Source: Oscillospiraceae bacterium (GTDB lineage: Bacteria; Bacillota; Clostridia; Saccharofermentanales; Saccharofermentanaceae). From it: a stretch of DNA of 64,000 nt. The notes under the pieces were generated by a model. It was not told the origin of the DNA. It made no database searches and saw only the letters and a list, made by a program, of their open reading frames with translations. Position numbers and translations under genes: made by a program. Each line of letters opens with the position of its first letter. The first letter of the stretch is position 1. Below, piece after piece: positions 51,696 to 60,789 of this stretch. The stretch spans positions 1-64,000 of the forward strand of contig SVIZ01000013.1 in assembly GCA_015069205.1 (NCBI GenBank), in the 5' to 3' direction.

Positions 51696-53066
51696 ATGAA
51701 AAAAATCATTGCAGCGCTTATGACTTTAGTTTTAGCAGTATCAGCTGCCGGTTGTTCTTATAGACCGAAGGATGCGACAAAAGGGAAAGTGACTCTCGCA
51801 AATGCCGAGACCGTTGTTTTCGGAAACTACAATGGACAGGACATCGAATGGCTCGTTCTTGATTCCGACAGAGATGGCAATAAGCTCCTGATCTCAAAAG
51901 ACGTACTGGATGCAAGGCTCTATAACGACATCGAATTCGATGACCCTGATTACGAGGATCAGTCATGGGAGACCTGCACGTTAAGATCATGGCTTAACTC
52001 TGAATTTTTCGAAAATGCATTCAGCGATGAAGAACAGGCTCAGATAGCAGAGTCCAAGATAGTCAATAAAGACAACCTGAAATACAATGTCTACGCTGGC
52101 AAGGATGTCTATGACAGGGTATTCATACTTAGTGCAGATGAAGTCATCAAGTATTTTGCGACCGAAGCAGATCTCAAGGCCAAGCCAGCGCTCGGCCCGA
52201 ACAGTTATCCCGGATTATACACGGACGCTGCCGGTTACTGTAACTGGTGGCTAAGAACCCCCGGTCACGATGCCGGATGTGCTGCAAGTGTGCGCCTTGA
52301 CGGTTACATCTACTACAGAGGCGACCTTAACAACATCTGGAATCTGGGCATACGTCCCGCCATCCGCGTATCCGCTTCTGCATTAAGAAGCGAAGAGACT
52401 GCTGCTATAACTGAGACAACGGCCATCACCACTACAGAGGCTACAACTGCAGCTACGACCGAAGAAACAAACACAAACCTCGACACGAGTCTGGTCAATA
52501 TAAGATCTGACGACATCGTCTACTTTGGTAATTACGGCTCCCAGAGCGTTGTCTGGCAGATCGTCGACCGCGTGGATAACAAAGCACTCCTTGTCGCTAC
52601 CAATGTCGTCTGCGCATATCCATATAACTATTCTGAAGGTGATGTCACCTGGGAAGATTCTTCTCTGAGAACCTGGCTGAACAACACGTTTTATAACGAC
52701 GCTTTCTTCTCGGGCGAACAGAATCTCATTGTCACCACACCGGTTGAGAATAATACTAACCGCAATTACGGAACCTATGCCGGACCCGACACTGAGGACA
52801 AGATCTTCGTCTTAAGCCTTGATGAAGTAAATAAATATTTCCCCACTGACAGCTCCAGAAAAGCCGGTCCTGGTGTGAGCGCTGGAAATGACCGTAATCT
52901 TTACGTCGACCCAAACGGATACTGTCTCTGGTGGCTCAGAACACCCGGCGCCTCCGGCGGTTTCATCGGCTATGTCGACCATCGCGGCGTCGTCCAGGAA
53001 GCAGGCATCCTGTGCAGATACAACTACATCGGCGTCCGCCCTGCCATGTGGGTAATTGTGGAGTAA
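51696..53066 (+). CDS. Two-domain DUF6273 lipoprotein
   Basis: This 456-residue lipoprotein (lipobox SAAGC, about residues 16-20) has two DUF6273 domains (about 35-230 and 270-456) joined by a Thr/Glu-rich linker. Each domain repeats the order GNY..Q..W..LD/VD, LRTWLN/LRSWLN, D.VFILS / DKIFVLS, WWLRTPG and GIRPA/GVRPAMW. ATG 51696 is chosen because GGAGG lies 8 bases upstream. It probably arose by duplication of the single-domain neighbour or the reverse. Confidence 0.84.
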   Translation: MKKIIAALMTLVLAVSAAGCSYRPKDATKGKVTLANAETVVFGNYNGQDIEWLVLDSDRDGNKLLISKDVLDARLYNDIEFDDPDYEDQSWETCTLRSWLNSEFFENAFSDEEQAQIAESKIVNKDNLKYNVYAGKDVYDRVFILSADEVIKYFATEADLKAKPALGPNSYPGLYTDAAGYCNWWLRTPGHDAGCAASVRLDGYIYYRGDLNNIWNLGIRPAIRVSASALRSEETAAITETTAITTTEATTAATTEETNTNLDTSLVNIRSDDIVYFGNYGSQSVVWQIVDRVDNKALLVATNVVCAYPYNYSEGDVTWEDSSLRTWLNNTFYNDAFFSGEQNLIVTTPVENNTNRNYGTYAGPDTEDKIFVLSLDEVNKYFPTDSSRKAGPGVSAGNDRNLYVDPNGYCLWWLRTPGASGGFIGYVDHRGVVQEAGILCRYNYIGVRPAMWVIVE

Positions 53067-53099
53067 GAGGCCGCAGCGTTATGCCTTCTCATTTTCGAA

Positions 53100-53214
53100 A
53101 AATCACAGTAACCGTCATAGTGTAGTGTGACTTTTAGTGTGATTTTTGAATAAAGGCTCGAAAAAATCACAGTAACCGTCATAGTGCACTGTGACTTTTA
53201 GTGTGACTTTTTTT
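53100..53214 (+). repeat. Tandem pair of short forms of the MITE-like element
   Basis: Two units, beginning with AAATCACAGTAACCGTCATA at 53100 and 53164 (64 bp apart), each run to GTGTGATTT or GTGTGACTTT. They match the end module of the elements at 7061-7236 and 60504-60672, but lack the 94-bp core and its flank. Each holds TCACAGT paired with a (C/G)TGTGA arm, followed by a second copy of the 3' arm. No gene is seen from 53067 to 53494; TATAAT at 53411-53416 may be the -10 for the MoxR operon. Confidence 0.85.
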
Positions 53215-53494
53215 AGGAGACCCCATAAACACGGGCTTCCCGCTGCCTGCAAAAAAAATTTTCTCCCCACTGCAACATTTCCCTAATCTTATCTGTACAA
53301 ATAGTGTGAAAACATAAGAAAGGAAATAAAACAAAATGGGAAATACCACGAAAATGGCGCAAAAGTGAAGCATTCTTACAAAATTCTTATAAATTTCGCG
53401 CCTTAGATAGTATAATAGGCAAGTCAAAATATTTTTACGGTTAATAAGCGCGGGCCGTTAAAGGGCGGCAAAGCGCAAAGAATGAGAGGTTTTT

Positions 53495-54490
53495 ATGGCT
53501 GAACAACTCGTAATGAACATCAATGTTGATGAGCTCGCCAGAGCCAATTCGATCATCAACAACATCAGGACTTACTACAATTCCAAGATCGTAGGTCAGT
53601 CACAGCTTGGCGTTTCGCTCCTGGTCTCCATGATCGCGAACGGCCACATCCTGCTCGAGTCCGTACCTGGTCTTGCGAAGACAACCGCTGCAAAAGTTAT
53701 GACTGAGGCAGTCGGCGGATCCTTCTCGAGAGTTCAGTGTACGCCTGACCTTCTGCCTTCCGACATCATCGGTACGCAGACATTTAACATGACTAACAAC
53801 ACGTTCGAGACAAAGATCGGACCTGTTTACGCTAACTTCCTGCTCCTGGACGAGATCAACCGTTCATCAGCTAAGACACAGAGCGCCATGCTCGAAGCTA
53901 TGCAGGAGAGATCGGTAAGTATCGGCGGACAGACATTCAAGCTCCCTCCGGTATTCATTGTTATCGCTACACAGAACCCGATCGAGCAGGAAGGTACTTA
54001 TGAACTTTCCGAGGCTCAGCAGGACAGATTCCTTCTTAAGGAAGTAATTACATATCCTAACGTTAAGGACGAGGTCGAGATCCTCAACAGGATCGAGGGT
54101 GATGTATTCACATCTTCCAAGGCTGTCGTTACGATCGATGACATCGAGTTCTTACAGGGTCTTTGCAAGAAGGTTTATATCTCACCTGCTATCAAGAAGT
54201 ACATTGTTGATATCGTTCAGGCTACACGTGATCCCGCGAAGTACATCTCACCCAACCTTGCAAACTACATTGCAATGGGTTCTTCCACACGTGCTGCTAT
54301 CGCATTCATGGAAGTATCCAAGGCTGTAGCTCTCATCCAGGGCAGAGCTTATGTAACACCTGACGACGTTAAGGCAATGAGACATGAAGTTATGCGTCAC
54401 AGAATCATGCTTAACTTCGCTGCCATCGCTGACGGCGTAAAGGAAGAAACCATCGTTGATGCAATTGTCGGAGCAATCGTTACTCCATGA
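53495..54490 (+). CDS. MoxR-family AAA ATPase
   Basis: This 331-residue ATPase has the MoxR pattern: a Walker A-like LLESVPGLAKTTAAK (about residues 48-62), Walker B LLLDEINRSSAKTQSAMLEAMQE, sensor 1 ATQNPIEQEGTYELSEAQQDRF and a C-terminal lid. MoxR proteins act as chaperones that help vWA-domain partners bind metal or assemble. AGAGG lies 5 bases before the ATG. It is the first gene of a six-gene Bat-like operon and overlaps the DUF58 gene by 4 bases. Confidence 0.92.
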   Translation: MAEQLVMNINVDELARANSIINNIRTYYNSKIVGQSQLGVSLLVSMIANGHILLESVPGLAKTTAAKVMTEAVGGSFSRVQCTPDLLPSDIIGTQTFNMTNNTFETKIGPVYANFLLLDEINRSSAKTQSAMLEAMQERSVSIGGQTFKLPPVFIVIATQNPIEQEGTYELSEAQQDRFLLKEVITYPNVKDEVEILNRIEGDVFTSSKAVVTIDDIEFLQGLCKKVYISPAIKKYIVDIVQATRDPAKYISPNLANYIAMGSSTRAAIAFMEVSKAVALIQGRAYVTPDDVKAMRHEVMRHRIMLNFAAIADGVKEETIVDAIVGAIVTP

Positions 54491-55368
54491 ACTTAGACTA
54501 CGTCTCGAAAATTAAATTCGGGCTTAAGCGTTATAAGACGATAGCTACGGATAAGACGACGAGCAGAGTTCTCGACGGTTCATACAACTCCATCTATAAG
54601 GGCAGGAGTATGAATTTCGACGAGCTCCGTGAGTATGTGCCCGGTGACGATATCAAGGATATCGACTGGAAGGCAACGTCAAGATCCCAGAAAGTACTTA
54701 TCAGATCTTATATAGCCGAGAAGAAGCACAACATCATGCTGGTAATGGACGCCAACCACAGGATGCTCGGCCACACCAAGACAGGTGAGGATAAGGGCGA
54801 AGTTGCTCTTATGGCCGGTGGCACTTTGGGATACATGGTTACCGATAACGGCGATTATGTAAGCGGACTTTACTATCACGACGACAAGATGGAGAGATCC
54901 CCTTTCAAGACGGGCTTCCTCAATCTCGAGTTCCTTCTCGAAGGTTACGCTAAATGCCTTACACAGACCAACAAGTCTGACCTTAACGGGATCCTCAGCT
55001 ACATCATGCACAACATCAAGAGGCGCATGATCGTGGTAATGGTTACTGACACCGAGGGTGTCTGCAACCTCAAGGAAAATCTTTTGGGTCAGATCACAAT
55101 GGTACACGACTGCCTTCTCATCAAGGTCAGCGACACCGATATCTTCGGTAAGAAGGTATATAACGTTGAAACACAGGGTTACCTCCCGCCGTTCCTCGCG
55201 CAGAGCAAGGCTTTGCAGAAGAAGCAGCACAAGGTAATGGAAGAGCTGGAGAAGCAGGCTGAGAAGAAGCTTAACAGATACGGCATACCATATGTCAATG
55301 TCGATACTGCGACAAGAGTCGACAGTAAGATCGCAGAGCTTCTCGAAAAGAACAAATCAGTCAACTAA
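54487..55368 (+). CDS. DUF58 protein
   Basis: This 293-residue cytosolic protein has the DUF58 signature RSMNFDELREYVPGDDIKDIDWKATSR (about residues 38-65) followed by a vWA-like fold (IMLVMDANHRMLGHT). DUF58 proteins nearly always sit between MoxR and vWA genes and are thought to work with them at the membrane. Its ATG overlaps the MoxR stop. No membrane segment is seen. Confidence 0.88.
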   Translation: MNLDYVSKIKFGLKRYKTIATDKTTSRVLDGSYNSIYKGRSMNFDELREYVPGDDIKDIDWKATSRSQKVLIRSYIAEKKHNIMLVMDANHRMLGHTKTGEDKGEVALMAGGTLGYMVTDNGDYVSGLYYHDDKMERSPFKTGFLNLEFLLEGYAKCLTQTNKSDLNGILSYIMHNIKRRMIVVMVTDTEGVCNLKENLLGQITMVHDCLLIKVSDTDIFGKKVYNVETQGYLPPFLAQSKALQKKQHKVMEELEKQAEKKLNRYGIPYVNVDTATRVDSKIAELLEKNKSVN

Positions 55369-55443
55369 GCAATAGACCCAAAACGGAATAAGAACAGTTG
55401 AGTGATCTAAAGAACAAGTAAGTAAAAGACAGAAACAAGAGTT

Positions 55444-55938
55444 ATGGAAACGACGATAAACTTAAGAAGATTATTTGATTTCTCACAACTTCCGATAATC
55501 ATTACGGGAGCGGTACTTGCCGTACTCACCGTTGCGATCATCCTCATGTTCCTTTACACGATCCTTAAGAACATGGAGCTCAAGCAGAAGCAGACAGAGG
55601 AAGTTGTCGAGCAAAAAGTTTTCGTAAAACCCGACATGACGAAGCTCAAGGCCGAATATCTTGCATTGCTTGACGGCATTGAAGCTAAGTTCAATGAGGA
55701 TACCACGAAGGTCAGACCTGCTTACGAGGGCATGAGCCGTGTCGTAAGAGACTTTGTTTACAGAGCAACAGGTACTGAAGTTGATAAGTTCGCATTGTAC
55801 GAGATCAACGCAACCGAGTATAAGGATCTTGCAAAGCTCGTCGGCGAATACTATCAGCCGGAGTTCGACCAGATTTCGGAAGGTGACGTTAGGGATCATT
55901 TGGCAAAGTCAAGGAGATTAGTGTCTGAATGGAACTGA
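55444..55938 (+). CDS. Single-span membrane protein of the Bat-like operon
   Basis: This 164-residue protein has one membrane segment (about residues 15-40) and a helical cytoplasmic domain (about 55-164; YEGMSRVVRDFVYRATGTEVDKFALYEIN). It resembles the DUF4381-like small component found in MoxR/vWA operons, but family membership is not certain. A weak AAGAG precedes the ATG. It overlaps the next gene by 10 bases. Confidence 0.7.
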   Translation: METTINLRRLFDFSQLPIIITGAVLAVLTVAIILMFLYTILKNMELKQKQTEEVVEQKVFVKPDMTKLKAEYLALLDGIEAKFNEDTTKVRPAYEGMSRVVRDFVYRATGTEVDKFALYEINATEYKDLAKLVGEYYQPEFDQISEGDVRDHLAKSRRLVSEWN

Positions 55939-56963
55939 AGAATCCAATAGCTTTATATATCTGTGCGGGTGTGGCAGCGGTATTCCTTATCGTCATGTTC
56001 ATCACGTTCAAAATGAAGAGAAAGTATAAGGGCGGCAAGAAGACATATCTGCCGGATTACCTCAAGAACGACTCTATGTTTAAGACAAGACTCGTCTGGC
56101 ACGTAATCCTAAAGTATGTTCTTATCGTGCTTATCATCACGAGCATCCTTCTGTCAGGCTTCCTCATGGCAAGACCTTACAAGACAGAGTCCAAGCAGCT
56201 CGCAAACTACAACAGAGACATCATGCTCTGCATGGATATCTCCACAACATGCGACAACCTGAACGCAGAGCTCATCGACAAGCTCGAAGACGTAGTAAGA
56301 GAACTTAACGGCGAGAGATTCGGCATCGTTATCTTCAACTCGTCTCCGGTCCTTCTCTGCCCTTTGACAAATGACTACAACTACATCATCGAAGTCCTGG
56401 ATAAGGTCAAGGAAGGCCTCAAGATGAGACTCGATTACATGAACGGCAAGATCCTCTTCTCAGACAAGCTCTATGAGATGGACGCATACATCAGTAACGG
56501 TACGCTCGTAGATAACGAGGAGAGAGGTTCTTCCATCATCGGTGACGGTCTTGCGGCAGCCTGCCTCGACTTCTATGACTATGAGGAAAAGCCCGACCGT
56601 ACAAGAGTCATCATCCTCTCAACGGATAACGAGCTTTTGGGCGAAGAGATCATCACACTTCCTGAAGCAGGACAGATGTGCCAGGACAGAGACATCGTGG
56701 TCTTCGGTGTAGGCACGGAGAAGATGGTCGATGCTGACAGAAAGATGATGAAGGATGTCGTCGAAGGTACGGGCGGAACGTTCTACTACGGTGAAGACAG
56801 CGATATCGTTGAGAATATCGTTGATGACATCAGAGCGCAGATCGCAACACTCGACGATACACAGTACGAGATAGTCGAGAATGAGACGCCGGAGAAGGTT
56901 TTCAGGCTCCTGCTCCTCTCACTTAGTCTTATGCTCCTCGTAGCATTTATATTGAAGGTGTAA
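55929..56963 (+). CDS. Membrane vWA protein (BatA-like)
   Basis: This 344-residue protein has membrane segments near residues 8-27 and 55-78 and at the C-terminus (about 320-342). The vWA domain between them (about 90-310) has the MIDAS motif read as DISTTCD. Later vWA strands are RFGIVIFNSSP and RVIILSTDNE. It should project outside the membrane and act with the MoxR/DUF58 pair. AAGGAG lies 12 bases upstream of the ATG, inside the previous gene. Confidence 0.86.
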   Translation: MELKNPIALYICAGVAAVFLIVMFITFKMKRKYKGGKKTYLPDYLKNDSMFKTRLVWHVILKYVLIVLIITSILLSGFLMARPYKTESKQLANYNRDIMLCMDISTTCDNLNAELIDKLEDVVRELNGERFGIVIFNSSPVLLCPLTNDYNYIIEVLDKVKEGLKMRLDYMNGKILFSDKLYEMDAYISNGTLVDNEERGSSIIGDGLAAACLDFYDYEEKPDRTRVIILSTDNELLGEEIITLPEAGQMCQDRDIVVFGVGTEKMVDADRKMMKDVVEGTGGTFYYGEDSDIVENIVDDIRAQIATLDDTQYEIVENETPEKVFRLLLLSLSLMLLVAFILKV

Positions 56964-56967
56964 ACAG

Positions 56968-57921
56968 ATGGATAAAATAACTTTTGAACCTATGATTCCC
57001 ATCTGGTTAATGGTCATAATCTGCATCGGTCTTTTGGCTATCAAGCGAAAAGGCATAATCCCTTATGTCAGACAGTGCCTCATCGTACTGCTCCTTTTCG
57101 CCATCAACTTAAGACCCATGTACGTATCAGATGAAGTAAAAGTAATGAGACAGAAGCTTAACTGCTACTGCATAATCGTAATCGACGACACGCTCAGCAT
57201 GATGGCTGAAGACTACAACGGCTCAGAGCCCCGTATGAACGGTGTTAAGGCCGACGTCGAATACATCACGGAAAAGATGGTAGGCGCCAAGTTCTGCCTT
57301 ATCGACTTCAACAACGATGTAAACCTCATCGCTCCTTTCACGGACGATACCGCTTACATCAAGTCTGCCGTTAACTCGATCTATCCGCTTGCAGATTACC
57401 ACGCAACGGGTACGAACATTAACGTCTCCAAGAAGCTCCTTGGCCAGATGATCGACAACGCAACGATCTTAGGCGACGGCCACGTAGTCGTATTCTTCAT
57501 CACTGACGGTGAGAATACGGACAAGAACACACTCGATTCCTTCGCAGACATTGCAGACGGTATCGAGGGCGGTGCAGTCATGGGCTACGGCACTGACAAG
57601 GGCGGCCAGATGCATTACTACGACGAACTCTATGACGAAGTAGTCCTCGTTGAAGATAAGAGATCTTATCCTTACGAGCCCGCTATCTCCTATATCGATG
57701 AAGATAACCTCGAGCAGCTCGCTGACGATCTGGGTCTTACCTATGTTCACATGTATGATTCTGAGGATATCGATCCGGTTCTCGATGATGTAATGGGTCT
57801 TCTCGACGCGGAAGAGGAAGAGACGACGAAGTACGGCTATGCAGACGTTTACTTCTGGTTCGTTTATCCGCTCGCAGCATTAGTAGCTTATGAATTCATA
57901 AGCGTGAAAAGGAGGGCCTGA
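56968..57921 (+). CDS. Second membrane vWA protein (BatB-like)
   Basis: This 317-residue protein has two N-terminal membrane segments (about residues 8-25 and 32-48), a vWA domain (about 65-270) and a C-terminal membrane segment (about 290-310). The MIDAS motif is DDTLSM, the threonine site is near HATGTNIN, and the Asp is in FFITDGENT. It is a likely heteropartner of the upstream vWA protein. It starts 4 bases after the previous stop. Confidence 0.86.
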   Translation: MDKITFEPMIPIWLMVIICIGLLAIKRKGIIPYVRQCLIVLLLFAINLRPMYVSDEVKVMRQKLNCYCIIVIDDTLSMMAEDYNGSEPRMNGVKADVEYITEKMVGAKFCLIDFNNDVNLIAPFTDDTAYIKSAVNSIYPLADYHATGTNINVSKKLLGQMIDNATILGDGHVVVFFITDGENTDKNTLDSFADIADGIEGGAVMGYGTDKGGQMHYYDELYDEVVLVEDKRSYPYEPAISYIDEDNLEQLADDLGLTYVHMYDSEDIDPVLDDVMGLLDAEEEETTKYGYADVYFWFVYPLAALVAYEFISVKRRA

Positions 57922-57924
57922 CGC

Positions 57925-59019
57925 ATGGTAAAGAAAATAGCTATTGCAATCTGGATCCTCACAGCCTCATTCCTCGGCATCCTTGTCGTCAACTATGTCG
58001 GCAACAGGAAGATGATCGAGAATTACGGCCAGGGTGTTTACCAGCAGAATGAATTAGGTTTCTTGGGCTTCACCCAGCCTTACATCAACCACTTCAACAA
58101 GGGTAATGTTTTCTATCAGCTGGGCGACTATCAGAAGGCTAAGCAGGAATATCAGCTCGCTCTTAACTTAAGACCTGACGAACCTTACGACTGCAAGATC
58201 AGAGTCAACTATGCTCTGTCTTACGTAACACCCATCGATGTCGAAGACATCAACGAGGATAACTACAAGGACGTAATCGAGATCTGTGAGACAGCCAAGA
58301 GCATCCTCGCAGAGAACGACTGTGCTACAGAGAATAACGACGGACACTACTACGCAGCTCAGAAACTCTATAACGAGATCAACCAGTTTATCGAGGATCT
58401 GAAGAACCAGTACGAGAATCCGCCGACGCCGACACCTACGGCAACGCCTACTCCGAATCCGGAGAACGGCACGGCTACGCCGACACCTTCACCCAAGCCG
58501 GATGCAGATGCAACGGAAACTCCGACACCTACACCGCAGGGACAGGATCAGTCGCCTACGCCTACACCACAGGGCGGCGAACAGTCACCGACACCTACGC
58601 CTCAAGGTGGTCAGGAGACTCCTACTCCTACACCGGGCGGCGGAGAAGATACTCCTACACCGACTCCCGGTGACGGCACTCCGACTCCTACTCCCGGCGG
58701 AGAGGGCGAGACTCCCACACCTACTCCGGGCGGTAACGACGGTACACCTACCCCGACACCCGGCGGCGAAGGAACGGGAACTCCGACACCTACTCCCGGC
58801 GGTCAGGGTACAGGCACACCTACACCTACTCCGGGTGGTCAGGGTACAGGCACACCGACACCTACACCGGGCGGCGGCCAGGGCCAGGGTACACCGACTC
58901 CTACACCTTCACCTGAGGACCGTATCCGCGACATTCAGGACAGAAGTAACAGGGAACGTTATGGTGGTACGGGTGACTACAATGACGACTACAACTTCGG
59001 TAACTCCGCAAGCTGGTAA
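57925..59019 (+). CDS. TPR protein with long Pro/Thr repeat tail (BatC/E-like)
   Basis: This 364-residue protein has an N-terminal membrane segment (about residues 5-24) and a TPR-like region (about 50-75; NVFYQLGDYQKAKQEYQLALNLRPDEP). A tail of about 165 residues built from TPTPT and PGG units (about 168-330) and a short charged end follow. The tail is probably extended and may cross or lie in the cell wall. GGAGGG lies 8 bases before the ATG. It is the last gene of the operon. Confidence 0.83.
   Translation: MVKKIAIAIWILTASFLGILVVNYVGNRKMIENYGQGVYQQNELGFLGFTQPYINHFNKGNVFYQLGDYQKAKQEYQLALNLRPDEPYDCKIRVNYALSYVTPIDVEDINEDNYKDVIEICETAKSILAENDCATENNDGHYYAAQKLYNEINQFIEDLKNQYENPPTPTPTATPTPNPENGTATPTPSPKPDADATETPTPTPQGQDQSPTPTPQGGEQSPTPTPQGGQETPTPTPGGGEDTPTPTPGDGTPTPTPGGEGETPTPTPGGNDGTPTPTPGGEGTGTPTPTPGGQGTGTPTPTPGGQGTGTPTPTPGGGQGQGTPTPTPSPEDRIRDIQDRSNRERYGGTGDYNDDYNFGNSASW
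58430..58915 (+). repeat. Coding minisatellite (TPTPTPGG units)
   Basis: The gene for the TPR protein holds many tandem copies of a roughly 24-33-base unit encoding TPTPTPGG with short variable inserts (QGTG, GEGE, GND). Synonymous codons vary between copies, so it is not a very recent expansion. The array may change length between strains. Confidence 0.85.
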
Positions 59020-59040
59020 GCAATTTAATTAAACTATCCG

Positions 59041-59074
59041 CATCGGCATGACCCACACCCGGGTTGTGCCGATG
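59041..59074 (+). terminator. Hairpin at the end of the Bat-like operon
   Basis: CATCGGCA (59041-59048) pairs with TGCCGATG (59067-59074), and ACCC with GGGT inside. It lies 22 bases after the stop; no U-run follows, so termination may be partial. Confidence 0.5.
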
Positions 59075-59143
59075 TAATATATGGATACGATTATTCCACG
59101 GCCGGGCTTTTATATTTCCCACCGGCGAAAAGAGGTCAGTAAC

Positions 59144-60484
59144 ATGTATAAGCAAAGACCTGTCATCAAGATCTTTGACGGTATCTTTATCACGGCAGCA
59201 TGCCTTAGCACGTTCCTTTACGAGTTCAGTTATTTCTTTATAGCACTGACTGCAGTGCTTGCCATACTGGCATTCGTATTTCCGGGTCTTTATGCTTCAG
59301 GCATTGCAGGCGCAAGGCTTAAGACATGTTCTTACGGCACCACGATCTTATCGGTATTTCCGTTCACGCTGCTCGTGGTGGTACCGGTATTCATCGTCTC
59401 TTTGTTCTTCAACGAAGACCTGGGCTGGACTACGATAATCACTTATGCAGTCGTCACGATAGTGCTTCTTAACATATTTTTCTGGACCGGCATAATAATC
59501 GTTTACTTAACATCCAAGCAGATCGGCATCAGCAAGCGTCTGCTCGGAATCTTCTGCGGCATGATTCCCGTTGCAAACCTCTTCGTTCTCTCATTGATCG
59601 TAAAGATCACCGGCAGGGAAGTAAGAGAGGAGAGCGAGAGATATTGGCGCAACGAAGCGAGGATTCCTGAGCAGCTCTGCAAGACCAAATATCCAATCCT
59701 CATGGTCCACGGCGTTTTCTTCAGAGATTCAGAACACTTAAACTACTGGGGCCGTGTACCCGCAGAGCTCATCAAGAACGGCGCGACCATCTTCTACGGC
59801 GGCCAGGAATCAGCAGGCAACGTTCCTTCATGCGCTCTCCAGATTAAGAAAGCCATCGTCAAAGTCATTGAGGCAACGGGCGCAGAGAAGGTCAACATCA
59901 TCGCCCACAGTAAGGGCGGCCTCGACTCCAGATACTGCATCACGATGCTCGGCATGGCTCCTTATGTCGCATCCCTCACAACGATCAACACACCGCACAG
60001 AGGCTGCGAATTTGCAGAGTATCTCATGAACAAGGCACCCGAGAATCTCAAGAACACGGTTGCCGCAGCATATAACAAAGGCGCGAAAGCATTGGGCGAC
60101 ACAAACCCCGACTTCATAAGCGCCGTCACCGACCTCACAAAAGACGGTGTCGCGCGCCTTAACGCCGAGATGGCTCCGATGCAGTCACAGTTCGACGGCA
60201 TCTACACCCAGAGCTTCGGCTCCAAGCTGAACCACGCCACGAGCGGCAAGTTCCCTCTCAACATGAGCTATCACTTCGTCAAGCATTTCGACGGCTTCAA
60301 CGACGGCCTCGTCGGCGAAGAGTCCTTCCAGTGGGGTTCCGAATACCACTTTCTCACAAACAAAGGCCTCCGCGGCATCTCCCATGCCGACATGATCGAC
60401 CTCAACCGCGAAAACATCGACGGCTTCGACATCCGCGAATTCTACATCAACTTAGTGCACGGACTGAAGGAGAGGGGACTCTGA
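59144..60484 (+). CDS. Membrane-bound lipase, alpha/beta hydrolase
   Basis: This 446-residue protein has about four N-terminal membrane segments (residues 10-150) and a lipase domain (about 190-446). The oxyanion region is YPILMVHGVFFRD, the nucleophile elbow IIAHSKGG, the acid in HFDGFNDGLV and the His in GISHADM. This is the pattern of triacylglycerol-lipase-like enzymes. It is probably anchored, with the catalytic domain at one membrane face. AGAGGT lies 7 bases before ATG 59144; the longer frame has no ribosome site. Confidence 0.82.
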   Translation: MYKQRPVIKIFDGIFITAACLSTFLYEFSYFFIALTAVLAILAFVFPGLYASGIAGARLKTCSYGTTILSVFPFTLLVVVPVFIVSLFFNEDLGWTTIITYAVVTIVLLNIFFWTGIIIVYLTSKQIGISKRLLGIFCGMIPVANLFVLSLIVKITGREVREESERYWRNEARIPEQLCKTKYPILMVHGVFFRDSEHLNYWGRVPAELIKNGATIFYGGQESAGNVPSCALQIKKAIVKVIEATGAEKVNIIAHSKGGLDSRYCITMLGMAPYVASLTTINTPHRGCEFAEYLMNKAPENLKNTVAAAYNKGAKALGDTNPDFISAVTDLTKDGVARLNAEMAPMQSQFDGIYTQSFGSKLNHATSGKFPLNMSYHFVKHFDGFNDGLVGEESFQWGSEYHFLTNKGLRGISHADMIDLNRENIDGFDIREFYINLVHGLKERGL

Positions 60485-60503
60485 TCCTGCCTTCCCATTC
60501 CCA

Positions 60504-60672
60504 AAAATCACAGTAACCGTCATAGTATACTGTGACTTTTAGTCGTTCTCTGATAGCACAGCGATGTACATTTTTTGTCAAATAATGCCGTAAAATTGCA
60601 TAAAAAGCTGTTTTTGTGCAATTTTCGAGTCGGAAATCGCGAAAAATGTACATCGTGACTTTTTTCTGATTT
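60504..60672 (-). repeat. MITE-like element, full copy 2 (inverted)
   Basis: This is the same element as at 7061-7236 in the opposite orientation. It starts AAATCACAGTAACCGTCATA, then carries the flank and the 94-bp core 60562-60655 bounded by CGATGTACATTTTT / AAAAATGTACATCG. The far end is eroded (TTTTTTCTGATTT). The core is nearly identical to copy 1, with a few changes inside. It lies between the lipase gene and the Rrf2 terminator. Confidence 0.85.
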
Positions 60673-60736
60673 TTAGCGGCCAGGAAAACGGAGGGCAAAC
60701 TCTGAAGTTCGCTATAATCCATACTAAATAACAAAA

Positions 60737-60758
60737 GGCCGTCTCATTTGAGACAGCC
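60737..60758 (-). terminator. Terminator of the Rrf2 gene
   Basis: Read on the minus strand, GGC-T-GTCTC, loop AAAT, GAGAC-G-GCC is followed by TTTTGTTATTT. It lies 32 bases beyond the stop of the minus-strand Rrf2-family gene. Confidence 0.7.
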
Positions 60759-60789
60759 CCCTGATCATCAACTAATATAATCCTGACTA

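Noticed and set aside
58502..59032. 176-residue frame of Arg/His/Leu repeats
   Set aside because: It is the alternative frame of the TPTPTPGG minisatellite, with low-complexity content only.
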